A stretch of 64,000 nucleotides of DNA from Clarkia xantiana subsp. parviflora. Taxonomy: Eukaryota; Streptophyta; Magnoliopsida; Myrtales; Onagraceae. Within the stretch, counting starts at the first letter, position 1, and every line of letters starts with the position of its first letter. This document shows positions 10,602 to 22,227 of this stretch, piece after piece. The notes under the pieces were generated by a model. It worked only from the letters and a program-made list of their open reading frames with translations. It was not told the DNA's origin and searched no databases. The position numbers were made by a program, and so were the translations under genes. The stretch covers positions 3,964,979 through 4,028,978 of the forward strand of contig JAPTYO010000022.1 in the NCBI GenBank assembly GCA_036873135.1. The letters run 5' to 3'.

Positions 10602-12398
10602 ATGGAGAGCAATCATCCTCCTCCCGACAGTGTCAACCTGCAAGAAAAGAAGAAAGGCCCAGGCCGCCTGAGGAAGACAAGTGTTGAGCAATCAAGCAGG
10701 TAGGCACCAGCAAAAAGTAAGCCTGGACCTTCTCACATCCTTGAGGCTACCTCGACTACTTCCTCCGTGCCGGCAAGAAGCGTGCTTGCAGCACAGCATG
10801 AACCAGGAGTGCACAACACACCTCCGACAGGGTACGAGCATGGAGCGTCTGGAATGCCTGCAGGAAACACGCAAAGAGGTGCAAACCCAGCTCCAGTAGT
10901 GACTCCTGCCATGATTGCTGCGCTGGAAGAGTTGTTAGCTTTCAGGGAGACTTTAAGAAGCCAAGGATATATACCACCTCCTCCACCACCGCCACCAGTC
11001 ATTGGTCAAGCCATGCCAGCAAGGGCAATGTCAGGAAATGCTGCCCGCCAAGAGACCCCATTCCAGGGAGGAGAACAATGTCCGGAAGATTTCCAGTATC
11101 AACAAACAAGGAATGAATCAAGACAAGGAGTGACGTGTTCGTACACTCCCTATGATAGGGTGCAGGGTCAAGAAGAGACGTGGAGACAACCTCCGTTTCC
11201 ACATTCACAGCAGTACTACAAGGAAACTTCTTATCAGGAAACAAACCATGAACATGTAGGGATATATCGCAATACCGGTTGGAGGAGGCCAATGGTCAAT
11301 AATGACGTTCCAATCACAGGGCTCACGTCGAAGGGGATGGATGCCATAATTGAACAGAAGATGAAAGAATCTAAAATGAAAGGCATGCACGCGTTGGCTG
11401 AGAACGCGTCTCACCCCTTCATTGATGAACTTGTGCACATCTGTGTCCCTGATGTGCTCTACGGAATCTAGATAGACAAATATCGAGGAAAGGGAGACCC
11501 AATCGAGCATGTGCAGCAGCACGAAGCCTCTCTACTCGGGAGAACCGATAATCCTCATCATGTGGCTATGACGTTTCCCCAAAATCTGGCAGGAACGGAA
11601 GCGCACTGGTTTTTCTCGCTTCCATGCGGGAGTGTAACCTCTTGGCCATATTTGAAGGAAAATTTCATACAACGATATATGGGAGAGCACACGCTCCTAA
11701 AAGAATTGAACGCGTTGGATGATGTACAACAGCTAAACGAAGAATCATTGGCGGATTACTACATCCGTTTTAACCAAAATATCGCTGACATTCAAGGCAA
11801 TTTGACTGAGGGCGAGATAGTTCAAGCCTTTATAAACAACTTGGGTCATAAAGGATATGCATTCGCCGAGAAGATGTCCAAACGCCCTACTGAGACACTT
11901 GAAGAGTTGGCATCAAGAGTAAAAAGAGTTCGTGGACCTGGAAAGGTTCAGGCAACAAAACAAAGCTAAGTTGAGCGCTGCTCGTGCAAAGGATAACAAC
12001 AACAAGCTAGCAAGACCACCGCAAGACAACCAACAAAATAGGCAGTGGCAACCACAACAGAAATGCCATTTCAGTCGGACTTCCAAAAGCCCAAAGAGAT
12101 TAATCTCGCTGATTGCATTCCTTTGAACGCACCACTGTCTGTTATCTTGAAAGAGATGAAAGAAACCAAAATGTGGAAAGAGCCTTTCAAATTCCGCAAA
12201 GGCCCGTTGGGAAAAGAAGAAGACAAGTGGTGTGAAAACAATGATGTATATGGCCATGAAACAGACATTTGTGTAAGTCTGAGATTCCGCATAAACAATT
12301 TCGTGCTCAAAGGAGAACTGAAGCACTACATCGACCAAGGTGACAGACGTCCAATGAAGGCCAATGCAGAGTCGTCAGGAAAAGGCAAAGGCAAATAA
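10602..12398 (+). pseudogene. gag of element C, broken
   Basis: Gag forms the particle that packages element RNA. The likely start is the ATG at 10602 (MESNHPP). The same frame runs to 11969 with in-frame stops at 10701-10703 and 11469-11471. It includes a proline-rich stretch (about 10972-11000) and the conserved gag core, with KYRGKGDP just after the second stop and NFIQRYMGEH and DYYIRFNQNI further on. Near 11945-12045 the frame shifts. The C-terminal part (12045-12398) has a degenerate nucleic-acid-binding motif around CENNDVYGHETDIC. Identification rests on similarity to the A1 gag in the same window and general gag layout. Confidence 0.75.
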
Positions 12399-13175
12399 AA
12401 AGCGAATGATAACCCACCTTCTGTCAAAAGAGGAGTAATCAACGTCATTCACGGGGGCCCAGCTGCTGGGGGTCACATGTCTAATTCAAGAGATTTCTAG
12501 CTTCACAAGTAAAGACACTTCCTAAATATGGGAAGCGATGCCAACCTGAAGAAGACGACGTTGTCATCCAATTTTCAAGGGAGGACATGAAGCAAATTGT
12601 CTACCCTCATGATGACGCCCTCGTTATTACAACATCGATGGATATGACGTGAAGCGCATTTTAGTAGACGGAGGCAGTTCTGCCGACATATTGCATGTAG
12701 GAGTGCTTAAAAAATCGGGAAAGACAATGGCAGACCTTACTCCTGGAACCTTCACTTTGGTTAGCTTCGCTGGTGCTGCAACCTGTCCCTTGGGAACAAT
12801 TACATTACCAGTCATCTTTGGCGAAGGATGGAAAATGCTTAGCGTCGACGTCACCTTCGTGGTGGTGGAAGCTCTAGGAGCATACAATGGAATCTTGGGA
12901 AGGACAACAATAAACCCTTAGAGATCGTTCCATCCACTGTTCACCAAAAGATGAAGTTCCCAACAAGAAATGGAACTGGCGAAGTACTTGGAGATCAGAC
13001 AACGGCACGAAAGTGTTATGTCAACGCATTAAGATGCAAACAACACGTCACCATATCAATGGTCGACACTTACAAGAAGAGAAGATTGAACTCTAAGTCC
13101 GGTGAAGGAGAAAGTAAGGAACAAGTTTTAAGCCTCGTAAGTCTGCCAGAGAGAGTCTGCTTCCCAGCATGGTAG
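12399..13175 (+). pseudogene. Aspartic protease region of element C
   Basis: The retropepsin core is clear: DGGSSADIL at about 12669-12695 is the catalytic D-G-G-S-S motif, followed by the GILGRTTINP motif (about 12889-12918) that closes the protease fold. A parallel DGGSSSDIL and AIIGRTTINP occur in A1. The DGG form instead of DTG/DSG is usual in this lineage (family knowledge). After the stop at 12919-12921 a second frame carries MKFPTRNGTGEV and GDQTTARKCYVNA, the linker that normally precedes reverse transcriptase. The linker runs to 13175 and no reverse transcriptase follows. Several stops lie between gag and the protease. Confidence 0.75.
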
Positions 13176-13745
13176 AGTGTTTGGGATGTAAAGCAGGGAC
13201 AGGATGAGCCAATAATAAGTTATTTCAGAAGGTTTGCCTACAACGCCGCTCTTGTTAGAGCAACGAAGGGAGATGTGATCAACGCATTCTTCTTGCACAT
13301 GAATGCTACAGCTTTCCTCCTTTTTGGAAGAATCTATGGATGGCAAACCACTACACAATGGCAAACTTAAAAGATAAGCTGGACACTTCTATCACATGTG
13401 AGCGAGAGCTGGGATGGGGTACACCTCTCAGCCAAGAAGGGGAAGTTCAAGTTGACAAGCAACCAAATGGAGGCACAAGCGTCAACAATGAATACATCTT
13501 CACTCCTCTAAACACGGAGGTTGAGGAAATATACGTTAACCTCTTAGAGAACAAGCTTCCCTTGCCACTCGAACTAAAGACAGCTTTTCTAGGCAATGAT
13601 ATTGATGACTGGTGCAAACACCACAAGACATGGGGGCACGGCACTAATGATTTCCTGTCTCTAAGATAGGAGATTGAAGAGATAATTGCGCTAGGCGCAT
13701 TGAAGAGTTATGTGGCACACAACCACCCTGCTTTGTCATCAAGCA
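13176..13745 (+). pseudogene. Second gag-like block in place of reverse transcriptase
   Basis: One frame gives SYFRRFAYNAALV and GDVINAFFLHMN, which resembles the gag core (compare DYYIRFNQNIAD and GEIVQAFINNL in this element's first gag). Further on, CKHHKTWGHGTNDFLSLR followed by EIEEIIALGALKSYV resembles the gag C-terminal CxxH/GHxTxxC region and its tail (compare CRFHRANGHDTNHC in A1). The block is frame-shifted and carries a stop (about 13667-13669). I infer a fragment of a different but related gag joined downstream of the protease by template switching or deletion. Confidence 0.5.
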
Positions 13746-14200
13746 AACAATGAAGGCGGCAAACTCATAATCTATCCCTTTATCTCCATATTGCTTACTT
13801 ACTCTAAGTCTTTTTAGATTGAATGTGGTAGTACTCTAGTGTAGTTTACGCTTTTTAGCTTTACTACATTTCAGAAGGAGAGATCTGTTGACACCTTCCT
13901 GCATCTCATTGTACATATACCAAGAACCTAATGAAGTCAATCTACTTTCGTAGGTACATTACTACGTTATACATGCTACTGTGGAATTACGCCAAGTAGC
14001 AAAACTATGTGCATATTACTCGCACCAACAATACAAACTCTTGTGCTATATGCAAACAATCGACTTATATTATACAACGTCGACATATCTATTATTGACA
14101 TCAACCATGAGCACATGAACGCTCTCTATCTATAATGACGACTACTGTAAATAACGTCGACAAACTACATCTTGAGTTCAAACCAAGGTTTATCTACAAG
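13746..14200. other. Non-coding part of element C
   Basis: AT-rich, no convincing ORF and no repeats. It lies between the gag-like block and the tandem repeats, in the position of the 3' untranslated region. Confidence 0.5.
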
Positions 14201-14690
14201 TGACATGCTGCGACATCCTCCTTGTGAGGGCAACCCCCATGTTCACAACTAAAAATGGCATGCTGCGAAATCCTCTTGTTAGAGGCAAATCCTCATGTTC
14301 ATAGCCATTCCCTGAGTTTAAAACAGGATGCGGCAACATTCAAAGGGACTGATCACCCCGACACGGCGGACTTCCTCTTGTTAGACGACAACCCCATACT
14401 GCTACGAAGTATGCTTCCCCAATGCGGGTTGATACAACATGGCGGACGTCCTTTTGTTAGACGACAACCCATGCTGCAACGAAGTATGCTTCCCCAACGT
14501 GGGTTGATAACATGGCGGACGTCCTCTTGTTAGACGACAACCCCATGCAATTACAAAGTATGTTTCCCCAACGCGGGTTGATATATCATGGCGCGACATC
14601 CTCTCTATAGAGGGCAACCCCATGCTATTACAAAGTATGCTTCCCCATCGCGGGTTGATACACGCTAGCAGGAGCGCACCCTGTCTCAAA
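14201..14690. repeat. Tandem repeat of about 75-85 bp in element C
   Basis: About five to six copies with the cores GTCCTCTTGTTAGACGACAA and AAGTATGCTTCCCCAACG, CGGGTTGATA. Copies differ by point changes and short indels. ORFs crossing it in both strands are a by-product of the repeats. Confidence 0.8.
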
Positions 14691-14759
14691 AACTCACCAA
14701 ACTTACAAGTCGAGTCTTGTACAACACTATTTTTCCCGTGAGCATATAACGGAATAAAA

Positions 14760-15262
14760 CACCAAATGCAGCAAGTAGTGTCTTACCACAACGTCGCCTT
14801 GGAGTGGACCAAGAGACGGAAAAATCTGCAAGTCGTGCTAAAGCGGTCTTGTGCAGCCCTTGTGGACTAGCCACGGAGAGGTGCAGTAGCATCGCAGGGT
14901 AAGTACGGGAATAGCCATGGAAATCCTTGCAACAACGTCACGCGGGGTGTGCCCAACTGACGGATGGAAAAACGCATAGCATAGAGCAAGTAGCATCTTC
15001 CCACAACGTCGCTTGAAGTAGTTCAAGAGACGGTAAAAACTACAAGGCGTATTGATACGACCTTTGTTCCGCCCCTTGGGTTAACCAAGTGGAGGTGTAG
15101 TAGCATCGCAAAGTAAGTACAGGTCTAGCTATGGAAAAAATTTGCAACAACGTCATGCGGGGTGTGCCCAACTGACGGATGGAAAAACGCATAGTATAGA
15201 ACAAGTAGCGTCTTGTCACAATGTCGCCTTAGAGTGGAACTAAGAGACGGTATAAACTAATG
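14760..15262. repeat. Tandem repeat of about 217 bp in element C
   Basis: The segment GCAAGTAG..TCTT..CACAACGTCGC recurs at about 14766, 14983 and 15200. Between the copies are repeated AACGTCACGCGGGGTGTGCC and CAACTGACGGATGGAAAAAC. There are about 2.3 units. Confidence 0.8.
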
Positions 15263-15752
15263 TCTTGCCTCGCCAAGACGACTCTACTATATGCCAAGTG
15301 ACAGCGCCAAGTGCCTCGTGCCAAGTGCTAGCGCCGAGTGCGATGCTATCACATGATCTTGCGTGTTACTATCTATAAACACGACAAGTACTCAATACAC
15401 TCATTACGCCATTCCTTGGATTTAAAACAAGATGGGCACTCATGAAACTTAGCGACGCACGTCCTATGGTCACAACTACGGATGTTATATCCACTACAAT
15501 AAGGAGATCAATCCTATCATGCAAGTCCAATGTATACAGACGACTACGATAACACAAGGTATGAAATACTACTAACAAGTTATCATGCATTTTCACTACG
15601 ATTATGTCATGTCTAGACGAAAAAATTCCAAGCAAGAAGAATATAAACAAAGCTTCAAGGGTCAACTCCCAGAGCAACCCCAACTCAAAACACGAGATGC
15701 AAAATATATGTACAAGAGTTTGACACACTCATAAAAATCAACCTGACACCAC
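15263..15752. other. Non-coding spacer, element C
   Basis: A short run of CAAGTG-type direct repeats near 15295-15345 and otherwise no feature. It ends where the antisense gene ends (stop at 15753-15755, minus strand). Confidence 0.5.
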
Positions 15753-18166
15753 TCACGAGGTGTCATCATTTCCAGCTTGCCCGGGGGCAACCTCCATGAT
15801 CTCAGCAGAGGTGATAACAAGGTCGATACCATCATCATCACCAAACAACATCTCATAGTTGGCCTCCTCAAGTGCCAAACGACTCAAAGCGTTAACATGT
15901 CCAACAACATAATTCGCGTAAGGACCCAACTTTTCAAAAGGGAAGTCGGGGGCAAGAACACTCACCCTATGGATGTAGTCCTTTGCAAACTCTCCCATCA
16001 GCTTATTAGACTTCCCCTTAGCGGCGACAGCGACCGCACTAACAAAGGTAGTAGTAGTGGGATACTCAGTAAGCCACTCCTCCTTGCCATCCTTAAAGCC
16101 CTCCTCGCGCGCAGCACGCAACGCTACCTCATGTGCGTTAACATCCTATGTGATCTTCTTCTCAAGAGCAACGATCTCTGCCTGAAGCTCGTCAAGTCGA
16201 GCCCGACGGGAGTTGTAACGAGCCTCAACATCCGCGGCCTTCGAGTTAAGAGTGCGCACCCTCTCCTTGGATTGAGCAAGCTCATGACGAACATCGTCGC
16301 ACTTCTCAAATGCAGCCCGCTTCTCGCTCGTAAGCTCCATCACAAAGGACGACATGTTCACCATGTCGGCAACAACCTGAGAACAACGCAAAAACAAACA
16401 AGGCATAAAGGTGTCATAACAATGAATGCTTTCATACAAATAACGAAAATGAGAAGATTGATTCTCATGGGAGCGAATCGAGTTAAGGCACCCTCAACAT
16501 AAGCTTGCACCTCTTCATCAGTCGATGGCCAAATGCGTCGATCGCTAGGAGGAACACACCTCTGCAGCACTCGTACTCCTACCTCCAGAATGCTAATTTT
16601 AGAATCCTTAGCAAATCGAGGACCACCGGTAGCAAAAGGTGTTCAGTCACTCCCACAAATGTCGCCCTCCAAAGGACGAATCAGGTCGGCATGTCCAAGC
16701 GTCGAAAGCACTACGAAGCAAACAGCAATAGAAATATGGAAACAACAATCAATATAATGCAAGGATAGCAAAAGAAAGAAGCACTCGATACATACCTTAG
16801 CGAGGAGTACGCTCCTCCACGGGTCGGTCCCTCGACCGGGGGGCAGAAGGCGCCTCAGTGCGACCTTCCACTCCATTTCCTCTCCCGCAAGAAGGAGTTT
16901 GACTTGTCGCACCGACCTTAACGCGCTTAGGGTCACTCGAGGCACGCGCCGCAGCGTCGGATCTCTTAGCAGGAATGCTGGAGGTGGAAGCAGGAACAAC
17001 GCGCTCAGTCACGAGTGTCGAACGACCAGCAAACAAAATCAAGATAAGAGCAACAACGTGGAAGAGTAGTAAGTCAAAAGAAAATCACAAGGAAACATCC
17101 TACCCATCAATCCCTTGCCGCGGCCAGGACCGGAAGCCTTAGGAGGAAGAGGAGCAAGAGACGACACGACCTTCTTGGATGAAGAGATAACACGAGCAGG
17201 ATCCGTCTGCAAGGACGAGCTCTTTCCATCAAACCAACCTACATAACAACATAATAGGAAGTTATAAAGCCTTTCAGCATATCGAATCCTCAGAAGAAAG
17301 CACTTGAATCCCGGCATCAATCAACTCCTGATCTGATGCACGCAACAAACACTGATAAGTGCGCGCTTGCTGACACTGATATATGTGCTTCAAAACTTTC
17401 TTGTCTGCAGAAGAGAGCTCAGAAAAGGCGGGGGCAGGATCAGCCTCTATAACATGTGTTGTATCCCAAGTAGTGCCAACATCACACACGAAGAAGTATT
17501 GATGTTGCCAATGAGAACCAGAATGGTCAGCCTTCCCAGCAAGCCGGACATCACTATCCCACTCCGCGTCTCCAAGCCCAAGTGTGGCAAACCCCTTTTC
17601 TTGTAGACAAGGCCAACGCATCTTCATGCCATACAACCCCGTTACGTTCGGACGCAGAAGTTGGTAGAAACAACAGAAAATAACCGTAGAGTAATGCCAC
17701 AACTGCTGGTGAAACAATACTCGGAAACAAGTCCACACACGGAACCCAGCAGGCGCAATATCCAATGGCGAGATCTGATAAAATTGCCAGAGATCAACCA
17801 GGTCCGGACAATAAGGAAAGCGCAAGCCTTCCCGAATCTTCCCTAAATAAATAGCAGACAAGTCGTCAGGAGGCACGTAGGTTGTCCTGGGGTAACTCCC
17901 GGAAGTACGCCGTAAGGGAATACAGCTTCCAAGTATGGACAGAGTCCGGAGGAAGATGCATACAACATATATCGCTCTTCATTTATTCGGTTGTTACAAA
18001 AGTACTGGATCACCTATGTCGTCTCTATCTCGGCTGCAGACTCCAAGGTGTGATCAATGTCAACTCCTAACTCACTATCCAAATACGCTATCAAATCGGC
18101 CTCTGACTCACCGCCGGCATCTAAACAGAAAGTAACGCACGGGGTAGAAATGGGAGACTTACTCAT
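15753..18166 (-). pseudogene. Antisense gene of element C, gypsy-associated putative-transposase-type protein
   Basis: Lies on the strand opposite gag. The candidate start is the ATG at 18166 (MSKSPIST). The best-preserved block (17876-17274) contains LVDLWQFYQISPLDIAP, a FRVWTCFRVLF helix, then QYFFVCDVG, ADPAPAF and ELIDAGIQVL. These align with LVEMFQHYKTHP, AIRLWNAFQVLC, SYFFIRHSS, ADPPPAF and DLVHAGIRLL in the antisense protein of A2. Then follow a basic, Ser/Pro-rich linker (17040-16797), a coiled-coil stretch (16439-16146, Glu/Lys/Arg-rich) and a C-terminal domain with DFPFEKLGPYANY (16121-15753). The N-terminal domain resembles the Pfam family called putative gypsy-type transposon (Transposase_28), as far as I can judge without a search. 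An early stop near 18014 and frame changes between blocks mean decay, introns or both. Confidence 0.6.
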
Positions 18167-18559
18167 AACAACTATCTCAGATCAGCTGCAAGCGTGAACT
18201 CAAAGAAACCGTCCGGACAACCTAACCTGCAAAAGCAGATAACAACTTGATCAGCGCGCGCGTAAGTGACAGCTACCTATGTGAGCACTAAGCAACAAAC
18301 ACTCTCCACATGGAGACAAACACATATCTATAGACTTGTTGGTCTCTATACATCACATAGCAAACATCCCCCTCATGGGGCAACTCTATGTCGACATGGG
18401 CCTCGTCCCGACACTTACGTGCGTTATGTGATCTACGCGCGACTAGATAACACTATGCCTTTTCTTAAGGTAACAAGTGCGAATATGATTATAGCACTAA
18501 CGTCTATACTTGCATGTATCTTCTAATAAATGCAGGTCTACAACATGTATATTGGTATC
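18167..18559. other. Upstream region of the C antisense gene
   Basis: No ORF or repeat recognised. By position it would hold the minus-strand promoter; I see no clear TATA box. Confidence 0.4.
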
Positions 18560-19170
18560 AAGGAATATTTTCTAAGTGTTCCACCATGTCAGCAGTCGAC
18601 AGATAACAAGCGTCGACTATCAATGAATATTTTCTAAGTGTTCCACCATGTCAGCAGTCGATAGATAACAAGCGTCGACTATCAAGGAATATTTCTAAGT
18701 GTTCCACCATGTCAGCAGTCGACAGATAACAAGCGTCGACTATCAAAGAATATTTTCTAAGTATTCCACCATTTCAGCACTCGACAGATAACAAGCGTCG
18801 ACTATCAAGGAATATTTTCTAAGTGTTCCACCATGTCATTAGTCGACAGATAACAAGCGTCGACTATCAAGGAATATTTTCTAAGTGTTCCACCATGTCA
18901 GCAGTCGACAGATAACAAGCGTCAACTATCAAGCAATATTTTCTAAGTGTTCCACCATGTCAGCAGTCGACAAATAACCAACATCGACTATCAAGAAATA
19001 TTTTCTAAGTGTTTTACTATGTCAGCAGTCGACAGGTAACAATTGTCGACTATCAAGAAATATTTTCTAAGTGTTCTACTATGGTAGCAGACGACAGTCG
19101 ACAGATGACAAACGAAAAATGTCAAGTAGTAAACACCAACCATCAAGAAATATCTAAGTGTTTTATCATA
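18560..19170. repeat. 62-bp tandem repeat in element C, about ten copies
   Basis: The unit contains AATATTTTCTAAGTGTTCCA, CCATGTCAGCAGTCGACAG and ATAACAAGCGTCGACTATC. The first seven copies are well conserved; copies decay towards 19170. Each unit has two GTCGAC motifs about 15 bp apart. Confidence 0.9.
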
Positions 19171-20379
19171 AAGGAGATGACAATGATCAACTATCAACAA
19201 TCAACATCAAGCATATTCGAACACTATCTACATCATGGTGAAACATGTTGACAACAATCACTATGCATGAGGGGTGTCTTACTACTTACAATTACACTTA
19301 TAATTTTTCAGCACTTAGCCAAAATTTTGGCCGATTTGTGGAACTAACCTCTTGTAGGAATTTTATCTTACACCTTCTGGGCATACTTGAGCAATCGATT
19401 TCAAGAGACAATCAAGATCCAATTGAGCCTAAATAAGGTTGCAAATGGTTTAGCCATACCCGAAATTGAACTCACCACCTCAAGACAATCGGACCACCGT
19501 GAAAAACACCACCAAAGTTCGCCGGAAAATTCTGCCACCGCCGTGAGATGCACGCGTCGCCGCCCTCCGCCACGCGCCGCCGTCCCTTTTGCCGTGACCA
19601 GTCGCGCCGCCTTCGCCATCTGCTGATGGTTCCGTCGCCGGTGATGGAAATGAGGTGGTTGGCCGGAGTCTTCTTAGTGTCCAAATTTGCAACGCCAAAG
19701 TTTCTTCTTCTCCAAGAAATGGGAGTGCTCCTAAAAACTATTAAGTGTAGAGGTTTATGGATATTCTCTCTCCTATTTCCACTAATAGTGTTTGATTCTT
19801 TGGGTAATCCTTAATCCTTCTCTATTTTCTACAAGTCCTTGGTGGCATGAGTAGGTGTTTTTACATTCTTGTTATGACACACGTCATCTTTAGACTCGAC
19901 ATGTGCAATCATACTCATGTGTTATATGTACATGATTTATTTATCTTAAACCATGATCCATGTTTTTCATCATCACATAGACGATTGCATGATTTTATTA
20001 TTAATAATACGTCATTGCATCATGTACACCCTTATCATCACACTCGTCACGCGCATGTCGGGTACATCCCTTGCTAACACATTCATGATTAGTACATTCT
20101 TATGCAGTCAACATCCATGAACGTGATTACATAAATTTATAACTCGGCGCATATGTCTGTCGTATATATATGCGTATCTGTTACACTAACCTTGTCAGCA
20201 GATATCAAATACTCGCCAAGAAAAATAAAGTTAGGTGAAATCAAGGCCCGCGTGCCCAACCAACAATAAACCATCGCCTGAGGTCAGCATCAGGCCCAAA
20301 TTAGACATGTATCCTATCATAAAATAGAGTCAATTAAGGGTCAAGCCATTACTTGACTCGGGGGCAAGTAATGGATATA
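19171..20379 (+). other. Non-coding 3' region of element C with polypurine-like tract
   Basis: A GC-rich island near 19490-19640 (many CGCC triplets) is surrounded by AT-rich sequence. Short ORFs there show no recognisable domain. The end, ACTCGGGGGCAAGTAATGGA (20356-20375), includes the purine-rich tract expected before a 3' LTR. Confidence 0.5.
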
Positions 20380-20980
20380 TGCCCATTTCGGATTCGTATT
20401 TACATTCCTGACTTCGCAATTACGTCAAAATCACATAAACCGACAAAATACGCCCCCGAGGTTTAAAACGGTCCAGACGCGCGACACACACGTTCAGATT
20501 GCCCTAGACGACCCGGATCGCGCCAGGATCGTCCGAACCCGAAGTGACACGAGTCGTCGTCTGTAACGCGCGTATTCCATTTATGTCCTCACACCAAGTT
20601 AGAGTTTTCTAATAGCCAACCTTGATCAAACCAAACGACGGTTCACACTTTCTTTTAAACCGGCGTCGAATCGCGCAAAAACCGGGATCGGTTCTAAGGT
20701 TGCCTATAGATAGGGAACCTGGGCCATCCATTTTATTTTAAATTCACTTGAGATTGGCTTAAGAGCTCTGACTTCTCTCTAGCTTTCTCTCTCTAGAATT
20801 CTCATTTTAGCATCGGAGAGGGCTAAACCGGCACGACCCCCCCTCCGTGCTGGTTACTGCCCCTGTGTGCAGGTCCGGACGACAAGCTTGAAGTTATGAG
20901 CGTGGAATTGAAGGACCGAACACAACGAACAAATTGAAGATTCGTCGAGTCCGTTACATCAAGCGGGTTTGGACGAAACA
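20380..20980 (+). mobile_element. C 3' LTR
   Basis: Length 601 bp, TGCCCA to GAAACA, intact apart from point changes. It gives the reference for how the 5' LTR looked before B1 was inserted (AACCTGGGCCATCC at the insertion point). The start is set from the matching position in the 5' LTR after the AGCTC duplication and is less certain than the end. Confidence 0.75.
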
Positions 20981-21836
20981 AGCTCCACCGATCCTTGCCA
21001 TCCCCGGAGCCATCTCTCTCGCCCTCCACGACTAGACCAGGCCTTCGTCCTCCCTGCTCGGCCTTTCTCCGTGCGCCACCCGACCACTCCTGGAGCTCCG
21101 CCTCGCGCCGTCCCATCCTCAGCCCAGGTCCGGTCATCTTCATCTCTGCCGTCTACCTCTAGTAAGTCCCGTAATCCTGTTTCTTTATTATTTTAAGTTT
21201 TATTATTTATTTATTATTTTTCTGTTTTTTTGTTGTTTTTTTATATTATAAATAATATCATCATGTTATTTATTTAGCCCTTTTTATTTTTATTTTAGTT
21301 GTATCATTATTATTATATTATTATATTTAATTAGGTAATTTAAATGTAATTGGTTCAATTTGATTGCGTATAAGATTTAATTGTTCAAATAAATATATAC
21401 GTACATTGAACATGTATCATGTTGTGTATGTATTTAGCAAGTTATGTAATTTTTTGGGATCTCGTTTTAATTATGAGTTATAGGTTATAATTAGATTTTT
21501 TAGAAAGGGGTTAACCATTGGTAATCTTTGCAAATGATGAATTTAATTAAACTTAAATTCGTTAGATTAACCTAATATAACATGTATTAAAAAACAATTG
21601 GCAAATTAAGTAAATTGAGTACCGAATGGCATAATTAAAAATTATAATTTTAATTCGTAATGGAACCCCCGAACTCGAATTCTGATCAGAATCCAGTTTT
21701 ATGCTTAAGTGTTTAATTCGTTATTCGCTTAGATAATTTAGGATTAAAGTTAGCCTAATAATTAACTAGTGGCGACTCTATTCAAAATCCACGTTTTCAA
21801 AACGTAATTCGCCGTAGGTTAGATTTAGGTATGACA
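20981..21836 (+). mobile_element. Family D LTR (D1), right part
   Basis: Aligns with the 3' halves of the LTRs at 32601-33901 and 55042-56587. Shared landmarks are GAATTGAGTACCGAA-type sequence, GGAACCCCCGAACTCGAATT, the ACTAGTGGCGACTCT block and TTTTCAAAACGTAATTCGCC, ending ATGACA. The sequence after 21836 has no D internal region, so this is the outer end of the element or of a solo LTR. Confidence 0.8.
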
Positions 21837-21844
21837 GCAGCAGT

Positions 21845-21983
21845 TAAGAATCCAAAGTACTAAGTAGGACTAAACATATTGATATGGAATACTTGTCCAC
21901 TGATAACATGGTTGCGGACCCATTAACTAAACCAGTACGGAGGGAGATATTCGAAAAGCATGTAAAAAATGCTTGGATTGCGT
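21845..21983 (+). pseudogene. C-terminal end of a Ty1/copia RNase H (Copia-1)
   Basis: One frame reads SRTKHIDMEYLSTDNMVADP, then LTKPVRREIFEKHV, and a TAG stop at 21981-21983. The RTKHID and ADPLTKP motifs are the standard end of copia polyproteins. The rest of the element was displaced by the D insertion or lies off the left edge. The frame fits a natural stop, so this is the true end of the polyprotein. Confidence 0.8.
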
Positions 21984-22227
21984 AGGGTTTAAAAGTGGCA
22001 TGTATCTGTGATAACATTTTGATAATTGAAAGTTACATTTTTTAATAATGAGATAATTGCAATCGAGTTTATGATCCATCGACGTCATAATGTTTGAATA
22101 CATCAGATTTATGGTCTATAAACTAAGTCGTAGGAGGACGCAATCCTCTGCCAAACTATGTCGAATGTGGGCCTTACCTAGTCACACAGGTACGGTCGTC
22201 TTGCGGTGGAGGGAGGCCTCTACCAAG
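21984..22227 (+). other. 3' untranslated region of Copia-1, left part
   Basis: No ORF. A1 is inserted after CCAAG (22223-22227); the sequence resumes after the second CCAAG at 34387-34391. Confidence 0.5.

Larger units (their letters stand above)
1941..20980 (+). mobile_element. Element C: Tat-type Ty3/gypsy retrotransposon, non-autonomous, interrupted by B1
   Basis: C is flanked by AGCTC at 1936-1940 and 20981-20985. Its order on the plus strand is: 5' LTR (split by B1), priming-site remnant (10551), gag (10602-12398), aspartic protease (about 12600-13000), a second gag-like block (13176-13745), tandem repeats, a large minus-strand gene (18166 down to 15753), more tandem repeats, polypurine-like tract, and 3' LTR (20380-20980). 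Reverse transcriptase, RNase H and integrase are absent, so it could move only with proteins supplied in trans. The DGGSS protease motif and the antisense ORF place it in the Tat lineage (family knowledge). Confidence 0.85.

Noticed and set aside
19480..19814. GC-rich ORFs in the 3' region of C
   Set aside because: Arg/Pro-rich on all frames because of CGCC-rich composition. I could not support a gene.
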